A stretch of DNA of 24,963 nt from NCBI GenBank assembly GCA_034659475.1, contig JAYEHK010000026.1, positions 1 through 24,963 of the forward strand. Reading direction: 5' to 3'. Positions within the stretch are counted from its first letter, which is position 1, and each line of letters opens with the position of its first letter. The notes below the pieces were generated by a model. It saw nothing but the letters and a program-made list of their open reading frames with translations, had not been told where the DNA came from and did no database searches. A program made the position numbers and the translations under genes. The stretch comes from JAYEHK01 sp034659475. Lineage in GTDB: Bacteria; Bacillota; Syntrophomonadia; Syntrophomonadales; Syntrophomonadaceae. This document shows positions 1 to 7,622 of this stretch, one piece after another.

Positions 1-111
1 AATTTGATTATCACTAAGAATTTTTATTAATAATTCCCTAGTGGCTTTATCTACATTCTCCGAACCATCTTCTTCTATGGTGGTTGATCCTCGAATTCCA
101 CGTACAAACAT
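1..111 (-). CDS. aroH: Chorismate mutase AroH, N-terminal part (truncated by window edge)
   Basis: The 37 visible codons begin MFVRGIRGSTTIEEDG and match the start of the monofunctional AroH-type chorismate mutases (Bacillus AroH begins with the same RGIRGATTVE-type motif). The Arg in RGIRG is an active-site residue in that family. The enzyme converts chorismate to prephenate, the branch point to phenylalanine and tyrosine. The ATG is at 111, preceded by an AAGGAAGGT ribosome binding site at proper distance; a nearby ATG at 118 is out of frame. It lies 30 bases downstream of the HutP-family gene and is probably co-transcribed with it. The rest of the protein lies off the left edge, so the C-terminal catalytic residues cannot be checked. 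Confidence 0.85.
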   Translation of the reverse strand, partial: MFVRGIRGSTTIEEDGSENVDKATRELLIKILSDNQI

Positions 112-141
112 ATTCCATACTACCTTCCTTTGCTTATATCT

Positions 142-561
142 CTATGAAGCCGCCCGATGTCCCAAACCGATCGCTACTTCGTCCAGATGAAGTAATCCTA
201 TACCCATAAAAATCGCTACGCTCACGTGATCTTTGTAGCGTGCAATACCAATTTTCCCACCTACATTCAGTCCCAGTGCTTTGGGCATGATCTGTGCAAG
301 CGCCTCTCGTGCCGCCCCTGCAACAGCACCTTCTTCTGGATGCGTGTCCTTAATAACACCTTCACGCTTTGCCGCAACAACTGCCCGTTCAACAATCGTT
401 CCTGCTGAAGTAATAAACTCCCCACCGTAATCTACAGCTACACCTCGTGCTCCATATTCCTCCAGCAGTGCTTTTTTAAGGACCGTTTCTTCCTGTCTGG
501 ACGTCGAAAGAGCCATTTTGATCGCCGTTGATGCTGCAATTTTGCTTCCTGCTTCCACCAT
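142..561 (-). CDS. HutP family protein
   Basis: This 139-residue protein has the HutP-family core, with VDYGGEFITSAGTIVERAVV near residues 43-62, then NVGGKIGIARYKDHVSVAIF and a C-terminal GLGHR. Bacillus HutP is an RNA-binding antiterminator that senses histidine and Mg2+. In my by-eye alignment the two adjacent Mg-binding histidines of Bacillus HutP (His73 and His77) fall on residues of the EEGAVAGAAREAL stretch that are not histidine; only the terminal GxxH-like histidine seems kept. No histidine-utilisation gene is nearby; it sits 25 bases after an unknown membrane protein and 30 bases before aroH. A role as an RNA-binding regulator is inference; the family assignment is fairly secure. 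The ATG at 561 has an AGGATGGG-like ribosome binding site. Confidence 0.8.
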   Translation of the reverse strand: MVEAGSKIAASTAIKMALSTSRQEETVLKKALLEEYGARGVAVDYGGEFITSAGTIVERAVVAAKREGVIKDTHPEEGAVAGAAREALAQIMPKALGLNVGGKIGIARYKDHVSVAIFMGIGLLHLDEVAIGLGHRAAS

Positions 562-586
562 TATCCCATCCTAACATTCTTTTTCT

Positions 587-1066
587 CTATTTTACTATAA
601 CCTTTCCTAACATGACTACTGATTGGTTAACTGAAACACTCCTACCTTTTTGAGGAAAGGCCAGATTCTCGGACGCAGCAGTAATCTTATAATCAATTGG
701 ATATTGATAATAACTTGAATCAATTTCAATTACATCCCCAGCAAAAATTTGAACTTTCGTCTCATGTTCATCTAAATAGGTTTTTATTTCCCCATTAATT
801 CGAAGAGCTGACATAGGTAACGAGGCATATTTGCCTGTTGAAATCACGATAAAACCTGAATTACTGGGCTGAACCGCATTCTGTGAAGAGGATTGCGAAG
901 AACTAACTGGAAGCTCAATGGTTTGTCCTTCCAGCCTTTCTCCCCAACTCAGATAAAATCTTATCGGATCAGATGTCATCAGTCCCTGAACAAGGACCAG
1001 CGCCAACAGACTCAAGGCAGCCACGCGAATCAAATATTTTTCTATCTTATCAATCAATCGCCTCAT
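587..1066 (-). CDS. Membrane-anchored hypothetical protein, unrecognised
   Basis: I do not recognise this 159-residue protein. It has a basic N-terminus (MRRLIDKIEKYLIR), one hydrophobic segment at about residues 15-30 acting as an uncleaved signal or anchor, a Ser/Gln-rich linker near residues 52-68 (SSSQSSSQNAVQPSN), and a probably extracytoplasmic beta-rich domain containing SALRINGEIKTYL and VQIFAGDVIEIDSSYY. The latter hints at a small beta-sandwich or SAF-like fold, but this is only an impression. The ATG at 1066 has a GAGGGAG ribosome binding site. It is the first of three close genes (unknown, HutP family, aroH) and follows the P-loop gene after a 150-base gap. Confidence 0.7.
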   Translation of the reverse strand: MRRLIDKIEKYLIRVAALSLLALVLVQGLMTSDPIRFYLSWGERLEGQTIELPVSSSQSSSQNAVQPSNSGFIVISTGKYASLPMSALRINGEIKTYLDEHETKVQIFAGDVIEIDSSYYQYPIDYKITAASENLAFPQKGRSVSVNQSVVMLGKVIVK

Positions 1067-1216
1067 GGAAAAACTCCCTCAGATACAAGCTTTTCCTCTA
1101 TCTTATGTCCGAGTATTGCGCTTTATCCATGGAAAAACGAATAATCCCAATAATATACCTCATAAGTTTTTAATTCCCCCAGTGGGTTATAAGGCATCAC
1201 ATTATCCTTCAATTAT

Positions 1217-1876
1217 TTAGAAAGTTGGTTTTAAATATAACTGAATACACTCAAGCAAGTCTTTATATTCCGGCTTTAATATACGGTAAAACTCATCCTC
1301 AACCGTTAAAAAACGTATTGGTAAATCCATCTCCCGAGCGTAGTATTCCACCAGTCGATGACCTTTGCGAATGATCTCTTCGTTCGTTTCAGCCATTAGA
1401 TTCGGATTACTAATGATCCCTGTAAACCTTCTGTGAGCTGCACTTTCAAGCAGTTCTTTCAACGTAAGAATGCCCTCCAGATTGCTGGCAAAAGGGCGAT
1501 AGGGATTAATCACCAGATAAAACTCACAATTGCTTTCTTCTGAAATGTTGGAATGCAAAAAACCCATAACTCGTGAACCCACTTCATCGCCTGCGAGATC
1601 AATAATAAGCTCGTTATCTTCATGAAGCAGTCCCAGGATTTCACTTGGAATACTGGGAACATCTGAAAAGGAAAGTTCATCGTGTGGAGCAATAACTCTA
1701 ACACCCTTGCTTTCCAGTTTATTTTTTACACTCCTGGACACGACATACGGATTGACCAGATCCAAATCTGCAAGGATAACCTTTTCTGATTCCGCACTTC
1801 TTCGGAGCGCCCAATTCAACGCTATTTCTGATTTACCACTACCAAATCCGCCTGCAAAAACTACAATACTAGCCAA
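1217..1876 (-). CDS. P-loop ATPase (MinD/CobQ-like fold), function unknown
   Basis: The N-terminus MASIVVFAGGFGSGKSE carries a Walker A motif (GGFGSGKS) at about residues 9-16, followed by ADLDLVNPYVVSR, the switch-like motif typical of small ParA/MinD/CobQ-fold ATPases, and IIDLAGDEVGSR as a probable Walker B region. These features support nucleotide binding; the substrate or partner is unknown. The start is placed at TTG 1876, five codons after an in-frame ATG at 1888, because the ATG has no ribosome binding site while a GAGGTG sits just before the TTG. The ATG start remains possible. A hairpin at 1920-1939 separates it from the HDOD gene upstream in transcription. Confidence 0.75.
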   Translation of the reverse strand: MASIVVFAGGFGSGKSEIALNWALRRSAESEKVILADLDLVNPYVVSRSVKNKLESKGVRVIAPHDELSFSDVPSIPSEILGLLHEDNELIIDLAGDEVGSRVMGFLHSNISEESNCEFYLVINPYRPFASNLEGILTLKELLESAAHRRFTGIISNPNLMAETNEEIIRKGHRLVEYYAREMDLPIRFLTVEDEFYRILKPEYKDLLECIQLYLKPTF

Positions 1877-1913
1877 ATTACACCTCATTCTATTACAAAT
1901 TTTCTTATTGAGT

Positions 1914-1939
1914 TAAAATAGGCAGCTACTAAGCTGCCT
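1914..1939 (-). terminator. Rho-independent terminator-like hairpin after the HDOD gene
   Basis: AGGCAGCT (1920-1927) pairs with AGCTGCCT (1932-1939) around a four-base loop. Read on the minus strand the stem is followed by TATTTTAA, a short T-rich tail. It lies 35 bases after the stop of the HDOD gene and before the P-loop gene. The tail is weak, so it may be only partly effective. Confidence 0.6.
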
Positions 1940-1973
1940 TTCTTGAACTTGTTACCCTTAATAGCAAAGTGGA

Positions 1974-2816
1974 TTAAAAACTCTGCTGATCTGAAAGAAG
2001 ATCTACCATCCGTGCAATCGTTCCCTCAATATCGCTTGCTTCCATGTTGAGAATTTGAAGAGCATACTTTGAAACAGGATATAGCATTCCGTCAATTCCA
2101 ATTCCGATACCCATGGAAAGCGCACTTACATCGGCAAGATGCACAATTGAGGTGAGTCGGTTGTTCTGTTCATCCTTTTCAGGCAAATGATGCCATGCAA
2201 TGGTATGTACTAATTCGTCTGGCAGATTCCATTTTTCCGCAATACGCGCACCCACAATGGCATGATTGAAACCTATTACTTCATCCTCGGCCTCATAAAA
2301 AGGTACATTCCCCTGCACAACTTTGTCAACAACCTCATGATAGGCGTCTTTCATATGAGTGTTAAGGATAACCTTCCCAATATCATGTAACAAACCAGCT
2401 GTATAGGCTACATCAGGATTAGGATACTTCGTATTACGCGCGATGAGTCGGGAACCCATGGCAACGGCCTGGGAATGTTTCCAGAGTTCCCCTGGAGCAA
2501 GCGCATATCCCTCCACTTCCTGACTCAAAATATCACTTACAGAAGCAGCCATCACAATCCCGCGCACCGTTCTAAACCCAAGAAAAATGGTCGCATCGGT
2601 AATCGTAGCAATACGTCGGGGAAATCCATAAAAGGCTGAATTCGACAATCGAAGCACCTTGGCCATCATCCCCTGATCCTGACTTAAAGCCTGATTAATA
2701 TCCTGGGCTGTAGAGTTTGGATCTTCCGTTAATTCAAGAACCTTTATGACTACATTGGGCAGTGCGGGTAAATCATTAACCGCATCGACAATGTCATCTA
2801 AACACATCTTCCCCAT
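1974..2816 (-). CDS. HDOD domain protein
   Basis: This 280-residue protein is a single HDOD domain, a relative of the HD phosphohydrolases used in bacterial signalling. It shows LPALPNVVIKVLELTEDPNS near residue 16, the family pattern VLRLSNSAFYG near 54-64, then GLLHDIGK (HD at about 144-145) and AWHH further on. The HD pair is intact, although many HDOD proteins are thought to act as non-catalytic signalling scaffolds. No partner domain (EAL, GGDEF, receiver) is present. The ATG at 2816 is chosen because AGGAGGG lies six bases before it; the reading frame extends five codons upstream to a TTG that overlaps this ribosome binding site. It follows the 143-residue unknown gene closely, so the two are likely co-transcribed. 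Confidence 0.85.
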   Translation of the reverse strand: MGKMCLDDIVDAVNDLPALPNVVIKVLELTEDPNSTAQDINQALSQDQGMMAKVLRLSNSAFYGFPRRIATITDATIFLGFRTVRGIVMAASVSDILSQEVEGYALAPGELWKHSQAVAMGSRLIARNTKYPNPDVAYTAGLLHDIGKVILNTHMKDAYHEVVDKVVQGNVPFYEAEDEVIGFNHAIVGARIAEKWNLPDELVHTIAWHHLPEKDEQNNRLTSIVHLADVSALSMGIGIGIDGMLYPVSKYALQILNMEASDIEGTIARMVDLLSDQQSF

Positions 2817-2833
2817 CTCTACCCTCCTCAAAT

Positions 2834-3265
2834 CTATTTCCAGTTATTCATCTTCCGCACAAGATATTCTTTATATTCACCTAATTCTTCACTTACCTTG
2901 AACAGTAAACGTTCTATTTCATAACGAGTAAATTCCATTTTCTCCGGTTCGAGCACTTCAACCGTCCGGAACTCCTCCTTCATAGAGAATTTTATCGCAT
3001 CCTCAATTCCGTCAGCATAAAACGTGATCAATACCGGAGCATAGGCAATTGATTTGCCTGTTATTTCATCAAGAACAAAGTAAATTTCCTGACTCATATC
3101 AATTTCATCAATTCGTATCCCCTGAATCGGAACATTTCTCATGAGAGAAACCTTGTGCTGTCGATTTTCCTCTGCAAGCTGTTCAGCACTTTTCCCTCCA
3201 AATATTTTACTGGGTTTTCCAGTCCCTATATAATCCAGCCGAAGTTTGATTTTAAGCGGGTTCAT
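2834..3265 (-). CDS. Hypothetical protein paired with HDOD gene, unrecognised
   Basis: I cannot assign this 143-residue protein to a family. It is soluble, without signal peptide or membrane segment. Visible features are a lysine-rich start (MNPLKIKLRLDYIG), a central stretch IYFVLDEITGKSIAYAPVLI that looks like beta strands, and an acidic, amphipathic C-terminal helix containing YEIERLLFKVSEELGEYKEY. The start at ATG 3265 is preferred because GGTGA lies five bases upstream; an in-frame ATG at 3277 has its only purine-rich tract directly abutting it. It is followed at once by the HDOD gene, suggesting a joint role. A TATAAT-like -10 box on the minus strand at 3368-3373 might start this operon, but no convincing -35 is present. 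Confidence 0.7.
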   Translation of the reverse strand: MNPLKIKLRLDYIGTGKPSKIFGGKSAEQLAEENRQHKVSLMRNVPIQGIRIDEIDMSQEIYFVLDEITGKSIAYAPVLITFYADGIEDAIKFSMKEEFRTVEVLEPEKMEFTRYEIERLLFKVSEELGEYKEYLVRKMNNWK

Positions 3266-3419
3266 GTTGTTCACCATCCCTTGTTCTCAATCTATTCTAC
3301 ATTCTTTTTCCCCTGTCGTATATTAGTACTTCTGCAACAAACATTTCTAATACCGCTAGCTTTCTATATTATATTATCGACAACACCGATATTTTCTTGA
3401 TAAAATGCATCCATCATCT

Positions 3420-4139
3420 TTAGCATTCCTTTCCAGATAAACAATATAAGCGATCAATTTCGTGTTTTTCAAGCGTTCTATACGCCCCTGTTTTAACCCC
3501 CTCAAGTGTCAAAAAAGCAAACGCCGTTCTTTTCAAAGAAATTACCCGATATCCAACCGCATCACACATTCTTTTCACCTGTCGTTTTTTGCCTTCATGG
3601 ATTACGATTTCTAAAACCGTTTTATCGGATGTCCAGTCCAAAACTCTTACCTTGGCAGGAGCGGTTTGCCCGTCTTCCAAAGATACACCCTGCCTTAGCA
3701 GTGTCAGTGCTTTTTCAGTTACCTTTCCCCGCACAAGTGCTTCATATGTTTTCTCCATTTTATACCTTGGATGAATCATATGATTTGTAAAATTTCCGTC
3801 ATTGCTTAAAAGTAACAAACCTTCTGTATCATAATCCAATCGCCCAACAGGGTAAACTCTTTCTTCCACATTTTTCAAAAGATCGATCACCGTTTTTCTA
3901 CCCTGTGGATCACTGGCACTGCTAATGACGCCAGCAGGTTTATTCAGGAGCAAGTAAACCTGTTTTTCCGACCGAATGGTTATAGTATTATATTCCACAA
4001 GATCGCAGTCCGGATCTATAGATGTCCCCAGTTCTGTAATAACTGTTCCATTCACCTTAACCTTTCCATTCTGGATTAAGGTTTCTGCATGTCTACGGGA
4101 AGCTACACCAGCCTGCGCTAAATATTTAGAAAGTCTCAC
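3420..4139 (-). CDS. rluB: RsuA/RluB-family pseudouridine synthase
   Basis: This is a 239-residue enzyme with an N-terminal S4 RNA-binding domain (residues 1-47, RLSKYLAQAGVASRRHAETL) and the RsuA/RluB catalytic domain. The catalytic aspartate is D102 in GRLDYDTEGLLLLSNDG, and LLNKPAG (about 64-70) and IHEGKKRQVKRM are the other family motifs. Such enzymes isomerise a uridine in rRNA to pseudouridine; RluB acts on 23S rRNA helix 89, RsuA on 16S rRNA, and the two cannot be separated safely here. The start is GTG 4139 with an AGGAAAGG ribosome binding site; the ATG at 4146 is out of frame. It is transcribed divergently from folE. Confidence 0.85.
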   Translation of the reverse strand: MRLSKYLAQAGVASRRHAETLIQNGKVKVNGTVITELGTSIDPDCDLVEYNTITIRSEKQVYLLLNKPAGVISSASDPQGRKTVIDLLKNVEERVYPVGRLDYDTEGLLLLSNDGNFTNHMIHPRYKMEKTYEALVRGKVTEKALTLLRQGVSLEDGQTAPAKVRVLDWTSDKTVLEIVIHEGKKRQVKRMCDAVGYRVISLKRTAFAFLTLEGVKTGAYRTLEKHEIDRLYCLSGKEC

Positions 4140-4146
4140 TCTTCAT

Positions 4147-4435
4147 TACCTTTCCTGGCAGCATAAATTTTATTGCTTTTTCTAACACCTTTTACAACAA
4201 TCATTTTTGTACTTCTACATTTATCTTATTATTCCTTTGTTCAAATAAGCAACTTTCGATATGTCGTCTTAGTATTTCTTTACATGACATAATAACGTAT
4301 GTTCTCATTTAAATATAGTATGGTTCAAAAATTAAACTTTTTCACACTTTGTTGCATTTTTTACGCAAACAATAGGAATATCTGTTATTATAGGTAAACG
4401 TATAGACCCTTAAAATGTTCCTGGAGGATAAAAGT
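4147..4435. other. Divergent intergenic region between the pseudouridine synthase gene and folE
   Basis: This AT-rich stretch must contain both outward promoters. For folE a TATTAT -10 candidate lies at 4386-4391, with TTACGC at 4361-4366 as a possible -35 at a long 19-base spacing. For the minus-strand gene, TTGCTT followed 18 bases later by TAAGAT is possible (around 4218-4250). Neither is strong. No GC-rich hairpin, tetrahydrofolate riboswitch or preQ1 riboswitch pattern was seen. The folE ribosome binding site GGAGG is at 4423-4427. Confidence 0.4.
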
Positions 4436-5011
4436 ATGAAACAGAATAAATTTGAAACAGAAAAAATTGAAACTGCCTTTCGACTGATTCTTGAAGCCAT
4501 TGGAGAAAACCCCGATAGAGAAGGTCTTCAGAATACACCCAGCAGAATCGCCCGGATGTTTGAAGAAATCTTCTCCGGTCTCAATACCGATCCGAAAGAA
4601 TTCTTAAATGTTTCTTTTACCGAGTTCCATGATGAACTGGTTCTGGTAAAAGACATTCCCCTGTACTCGATGTGTGAACATCATTTTTTGCCCTTTTACG
4701 GGAAGGCACACGTAGCCTATATTCCCAGAGGAGGAAAGGTAGTTGGAATCAGTAAACTGGCCAGGGTTGCAGAAGCCTACGCCCGTCGACCACAATTGCA
4801 GGAGCGACTCACCTCACAAATTGCTGACTGCATCAATGACACCCTTCACCCTCTGGGAGTAGCAGTGGTCATTGAGGCAGAACATATGTGTATGACCATG
4901 CGGGGCGTACAAAAACCCGGCTCCCTCACCGTCACCTCGGCCGTCCGAGGAGCCTTTGAATCCAGCAACCAGACCCGCAATGAGCTGTTGTCGCTGATAC
5001 TGAATAAGTAG
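4436..5011 (+). CDS. folE: GTP cyclohydrolase I, FolE (type IA)
   Basis: This 191-residue enzyme, close to full family length, converts GTP to 7,8-dihydroneopterin triphosphate, the first step of folate synthesis and also of queuosine synthesis. The zinc ligands are visible: C80 and H83 in YSMCEHHFLPFYGKAHVAY, and C152 in EAEHMCMTMRGVQKPGS; GISKLARVAEAYARRPQLQE is the family signature. The start is ATG 4436, seven codons inside the longest frame, because GGAGG lies at 4423-4427. It is the only plus-strand gene in the window and ends at a bidirectional terminator shared with fhs. Queuosine genes (queA, tgt, queH) lie about 15 kb away, so it may serve both pathways if the organism makes the queuosine precursor itself. 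Confidence 0.97.
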   Translation: MKQNKFETEKIETAFRLILEAIGENPDREGLQNTPSRIARMFEEIFSGLNTDPKEFLNVSFTEFHDELVLVKDIPLYSMCEHHFLPFYGKAHVAYIPRGGKVVGISKLARVAEAYARRPQLQERLTSQIADCINDTLHPLGVAVVIEAEHMCMTMRGVQKPGSLTVTSAVRGAFESSNQTRNELLSLILNK

Positions 5012-5018
5012 CACATAA

Positions 5019-5054
5019 AAAAGAGGCAGACTCAAGTATGAGTCTGCCTCTTTT
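5019..5054. terminator. Bidirectional rho-independent terminator between folE and fhs
   Basis: A perfect 16-bp stem (5019-5034 with 5039-5054) closes on the four-base loop AGTA. The outer four pairs are A:T, so each strand ends the stem in TTTT, and the GC-rich core is GAGGCAGACTC. It starts seven bases after the folE stop and ends 13 bases before the fhs stop, serving both convergent genes. Confidence 0.93.
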
Positions 5055-5067
5055 CGTATCCAGCTTA

Positions 5068-6735
5068 TTAGAACAGCCCTACGATGGTGCCGTCGGGGAG
5101 AATGTCAATTTTTTCGGCTGCTGGGGTTTTACCCAGGCCCGGCATGGTCATAACGGTTCCTGCCAATGCCACAATGAATCCGGCTCCAGCCGATAATTTC
5201 ACCTCTCTGATGGTGACAGTGAAACCCTCGGGTCTTCCTTTTAGGTTGGGGTCATCTGAAAGAGAATACTGGGTTTTGGCAATACAAATAGGAAGATCAC
5301 CAAAGCCCTGTTCTTCCAATTTATTAATCATATCATTGGCATCCTTGGTATAATTAACGCCATCCGCTCCATAGATTTCTGTACAGATAGTTGCAATCTT
5401 ATTCTTAATGGGCTGATGACTATCATACAGAAGCTTGAATTCAGAAGGTTTATCCGCCGCTCCCATGACTTTAAGAGCCAGTTCCTGTCCCCCTTCGCCA
5501 CCTTTTGCCCATACCTGTGATAACGCTACGTCTGCACCCAGAGCCGCACATTTCTCCTTAATGAATTCAATCTCTTCCAGCGTATCGGTTGGGAATTCAT
5601 TAAGAGCAACAACGACTGGCACCCCATAGCGCTGGATATTTTCCAAGTGTTTTTCCAGATTTGCCGTACCCCTGGCGAGGGCATCCATATCTACAACATC
5701 AAGCTTGTCTTTTGGCACCCCACCGTGGTTCTTGAGTGCTCTGATCGTTGCAACCAGAACCACGGCATCAGGTTTCAGATTGGCATAACGGCATTTCAAA
5801 TCAAAAAACTTTTCCGCTCCCAGATCAGCACCAAAGCCTGCCTCTGTAATCATGTATTCGCCCAGCTTCAATCCCATCTGGGTTGCCATAACACTGTTGC
5901 ACCCATGCGCAATATTTGCAAACGGTCCGCCATGAATAAAAGCGAGAGTATTTTCCAGGGTTTGAACCAGATTTGGTTTAATGGCGTCTTTCATCAATAA
6001 AGTCATCGCACCAGCGGCCTTTAGATCATCAGCAGTAACAGGTTGCCCTTCATAGGTATAGGCAACAACAATGCGCTTGAACCGTTCCTTCAGATCCATC
6101 AAATCCGAGGCCAGACAAAGTGCTGCCATGATCTCCGAGGCAACAGAAATATCGAAACCGGATTCCCTTGGAACCCCATTTATTTTTCCGCCCAGTCCTA
6201 CAATGATATTGCGCAGTGCTCTTTCATTCAAATCCATCACCCGACGCAAAACGATCTGCCGGGGATCTATGTTAAGTGGATTTCCCTGATGAATGCTGTT
6301 ATCCAACATGGCCGCCAAAAGGTTATGTGCTGTGGTTACAGCATGAATATCTCCTGTGAAATGAAGATTTATGTCATCCATAGGAACCACCTGGGCATAT
6401 CCCCCCCCGGCTGCTCCTCCTTTGATGCCAAAACTAGGCCCCAGGGAAGGTTCACGCAACGCAATTACCGCTTTCTTTCCCAGTTTATTTAAAGCCATAC
6501 CCAGTCCTACCGTTGTCGTGGTTTTCCCTTCTCCAGCAGGGGTAGGATTAATCGCCGTAACCAGCACCAGCTTCCCGGATGGCTGATCCTTTAATTTTTC
6601 CCAGGTTTGCAGAGAAACCTTGGCCTTATACTTTCCATAGAGCTCAATATCATCCTCTGACAATCCGAGAGATGCTGCAATCTCCGTTATAGGCAACATA
6701 TTCGATCCCTGCGCTATTTCGATATCTGTCTTCAT
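5068..6735 (-). CDS. fhs: Formate--tetrahydrofolate ligase
   Basis: This 555-residue protein has the standard length and sequence of 10-formyl-tetrahydrofolate synthetase. The ATP-binding P-loop TPAGEGKTTT is at residues 65-74, and EPSLGPSFGIKGGAAGGGYAQ follows near 94-114. The enzyme joins formate to tetrahydrofolate with ATP, feeding purine synthesis and, in acetogens, the methyl branch of the Wood-Ljungdahl pathway; the window alone does not show whether the organism is acetogenic. The ATG at 6735 has a full AAGGAGG ribosome binding site. It stands alone with its own candidate promoter at 6794-6822 and the shared terminator at 5019-5054. Being next to folE makes a folate-related pair, though convergent rather than co-transcribed. 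Confidence 0.98.
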   Translation of the reverse strand: MKTDIEIAQGSNMLPITEIAASLGLSEDDIELYGKYKAKVSLQTWEKLKDQPSGKLVLVTAINPTPAGEGKTTTTVGLGMALNKLGKKAVIALREPSLGPSFGIKGGAAGGGYAQVVPMDDINLHFTGDIHAVTTAHNLLAAMLDNSIHQGNPLNIDPRQIVLRRVMDLNERALRNIIVGLGGKINGVPRESGFDISVASEIMAALCLASDLMDLKERFKRIVVAYTYEGQPVTADDLKAAGAMTLLMKDAIKPNLVQTLENTLAFIHGGPFANIAHGCNSVMATQMGLKLGEYMITEAGFGADLGAEKFFDLKCRYANLKPDAVVLVATIRALKNHGGVPKDKLDVVDMDALARGTANLEKHLENIQRYGVPVVVALNEFPTDTLEEIEFIKEKCAALGADVALSQVWAKGGEGGQELALKVMGAADKPSEFKLLYDSHQPIKNKIATICTEIYGADGVNYTKDANDMINKLEEQGFGDLPICIAKTQYSLSDDPNLKGRPEGFTVTIREVKLSAGAGFIVALAGTVMTMPGLGKTPAAEKIDILPDGTIVGLF

Positions 6736-6793
6736 TAGCGTCCTCCTTAAGTTATATATTGTGTATTGACCTTATATATAAACGCCTTTTGCT

Positions 6794-6822
6794 ATTATCC
6801 TAAAAAGACAACGTTTCTACAA
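6794..6822 (-). promoter_or_regulatory. fhs: Candidate sigma-A promoter for fhs
   Basis: On the minus strand TTGTAG (6822-6817) is followed after exactly 17 bases by GATAAT (6799-6794). The expected start near 6787 gives a leader of about 50 bases before the AAGGAGG site of fhs, too short for a typical riboswitch. Confidence 0.5.
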
Positions 6823-6992
6823 AACAAATGGCGTAATTTGATATTGTTGTTGAATGTTGAGTGAATTATTAGAAAGGTCAGGATCATTATAACCGTCAAT
6901 CTTTTTCGCGTCCAGTTTTTCGCCATAATATTCCTAAAAGTTAAGCATGCGGATGTTTGACTTTCTAGCACTGCCATCCGAGGTGAATTTCC
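6823..6992. other. Intergenic stretch with no recognised feature
   Basis: Between the fhs promoter and the spmB terminator I see only AT-rich sequence. A 96-codon minus-strand frame runs through the gap from the spmB stop, but it has no ribosome binding site and its composition does not look coding. Confidence 0.5.
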
Positions 6993-7028
6993 AAAAAAAT
7001 TGCCTGTCGACTGCTTATGTCGACAGGC
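6993..7028 (-). terminator. Rho-independent terminator of spmA-spmB
   Basis: GCCTGTCGAC (7002-7011) pairs perfectly with GTCGACAGGC (7019-7028) around a seven-base loop. On the minus strand the stem is followed by AATTTTTTTGG. It lies 58 bases after the spmB stop. Confidence 0.9.
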
Positions 7029-7085
7029 TAACCCGTACATATTAAGTTTTTTGCTCCTTGCAAGATTCCCCTTCCTTTTCATCAA

Positions 7086-7622
7086 TCATCTGAACAAGAT
7101 ATTGCAGATATAGATTGATGCCAGCAGGCCAGTAACATCAGCGGTCAAACCCGTAACGATGGCGTATCGATATTTTTTAATTCCTACAGCACCAAAATAA
7201 ACAGTCAGGACGAAAAAGGTGGTATCAGTCGTTCCCTGCATGACAGATGACAGACGACCAATGAGCGAATCAGGGCCATAGATCCGCATGAGCTCGGTGG
7301 CCAGCCCCAGACTTCCACTGCCTGATAACGGTCTCATAACAGCCAGCGGCAGGACTTCAGGCGGTGCCCCTAATCTGCTCATAAGAGGGCTCATACCTTT
7401 GACCAGGTAATCCATGGCACCAGATGCTCGAAAAACGGAAATGGCAACCAACATCCCCACCAGAAAAGGGATGATTTTGACAGCCGTTATAAATCCCTCT
7501 TCGGCACCCTCTACGAATGCTTCATACACCGGTACTTTTTTAATGTAACCGTACAGTGGAATCACCAGCAAGAGAAACGGAATGGCCCATTTTGAAACAG
7601 TCGTTAGGATAGAAAGCAACAT
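7086..7622 (-). CDS. spmB: Spore maturation protein B, SpmB
   Basis: This 178-residue membrane protein of the nucleoside-recognition (Gate) domain family carries MRPLSGSGSLGLATELMRIYGPDS in its middle and the hydrophobic segment FFVLTVYFGAVGIKKYRYA after it, both typical of SpmB. SpmA and SpmB are needed for dehydration of the spore core in Bacillus; the molecular mechanism is not settled. Its ATG overlaps the spmA stop codon (TAATG), indicating translational coupling. It is followed by a strong terminator at 6993-7028. Confidence 0.93.
   Translation of the reverse strand: MLLSILTTVSKWAIPFLLLVIPLYGYIKKVPVYEAFVEGAEEGFITAVKIIPFLVGMLVAISVFRASGAMDYLVKGMSPLMSRLGAPPEVLPLAVMRPLSGSGSLGLATELMRIYGPDSLIGRLSSVMQGTTDTTFFVLTVYFGAVGIKKYRYAIVTGLTADVTGLLASIYICNILFR

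Noticed and set aside
4147..4435. Tetrahydrofolate or preQ1 riboswitch before folE
   Set aside because: The leader is AT-rich without the GC-rich stems or conserved motifs of either class; the fhs and queA leaders are likewise too short.
5647..6492. Long plus-strand frames opposite fhs
   Set aside because: They are shadows of the clear fhs coding sequence on the other strand.
6795..7085. 96-codon minus-strand frame after spmB
   Set aside because: No ribosome binding site, low-complexity composition, and it contains the spmB terminator and the fhs promoter.
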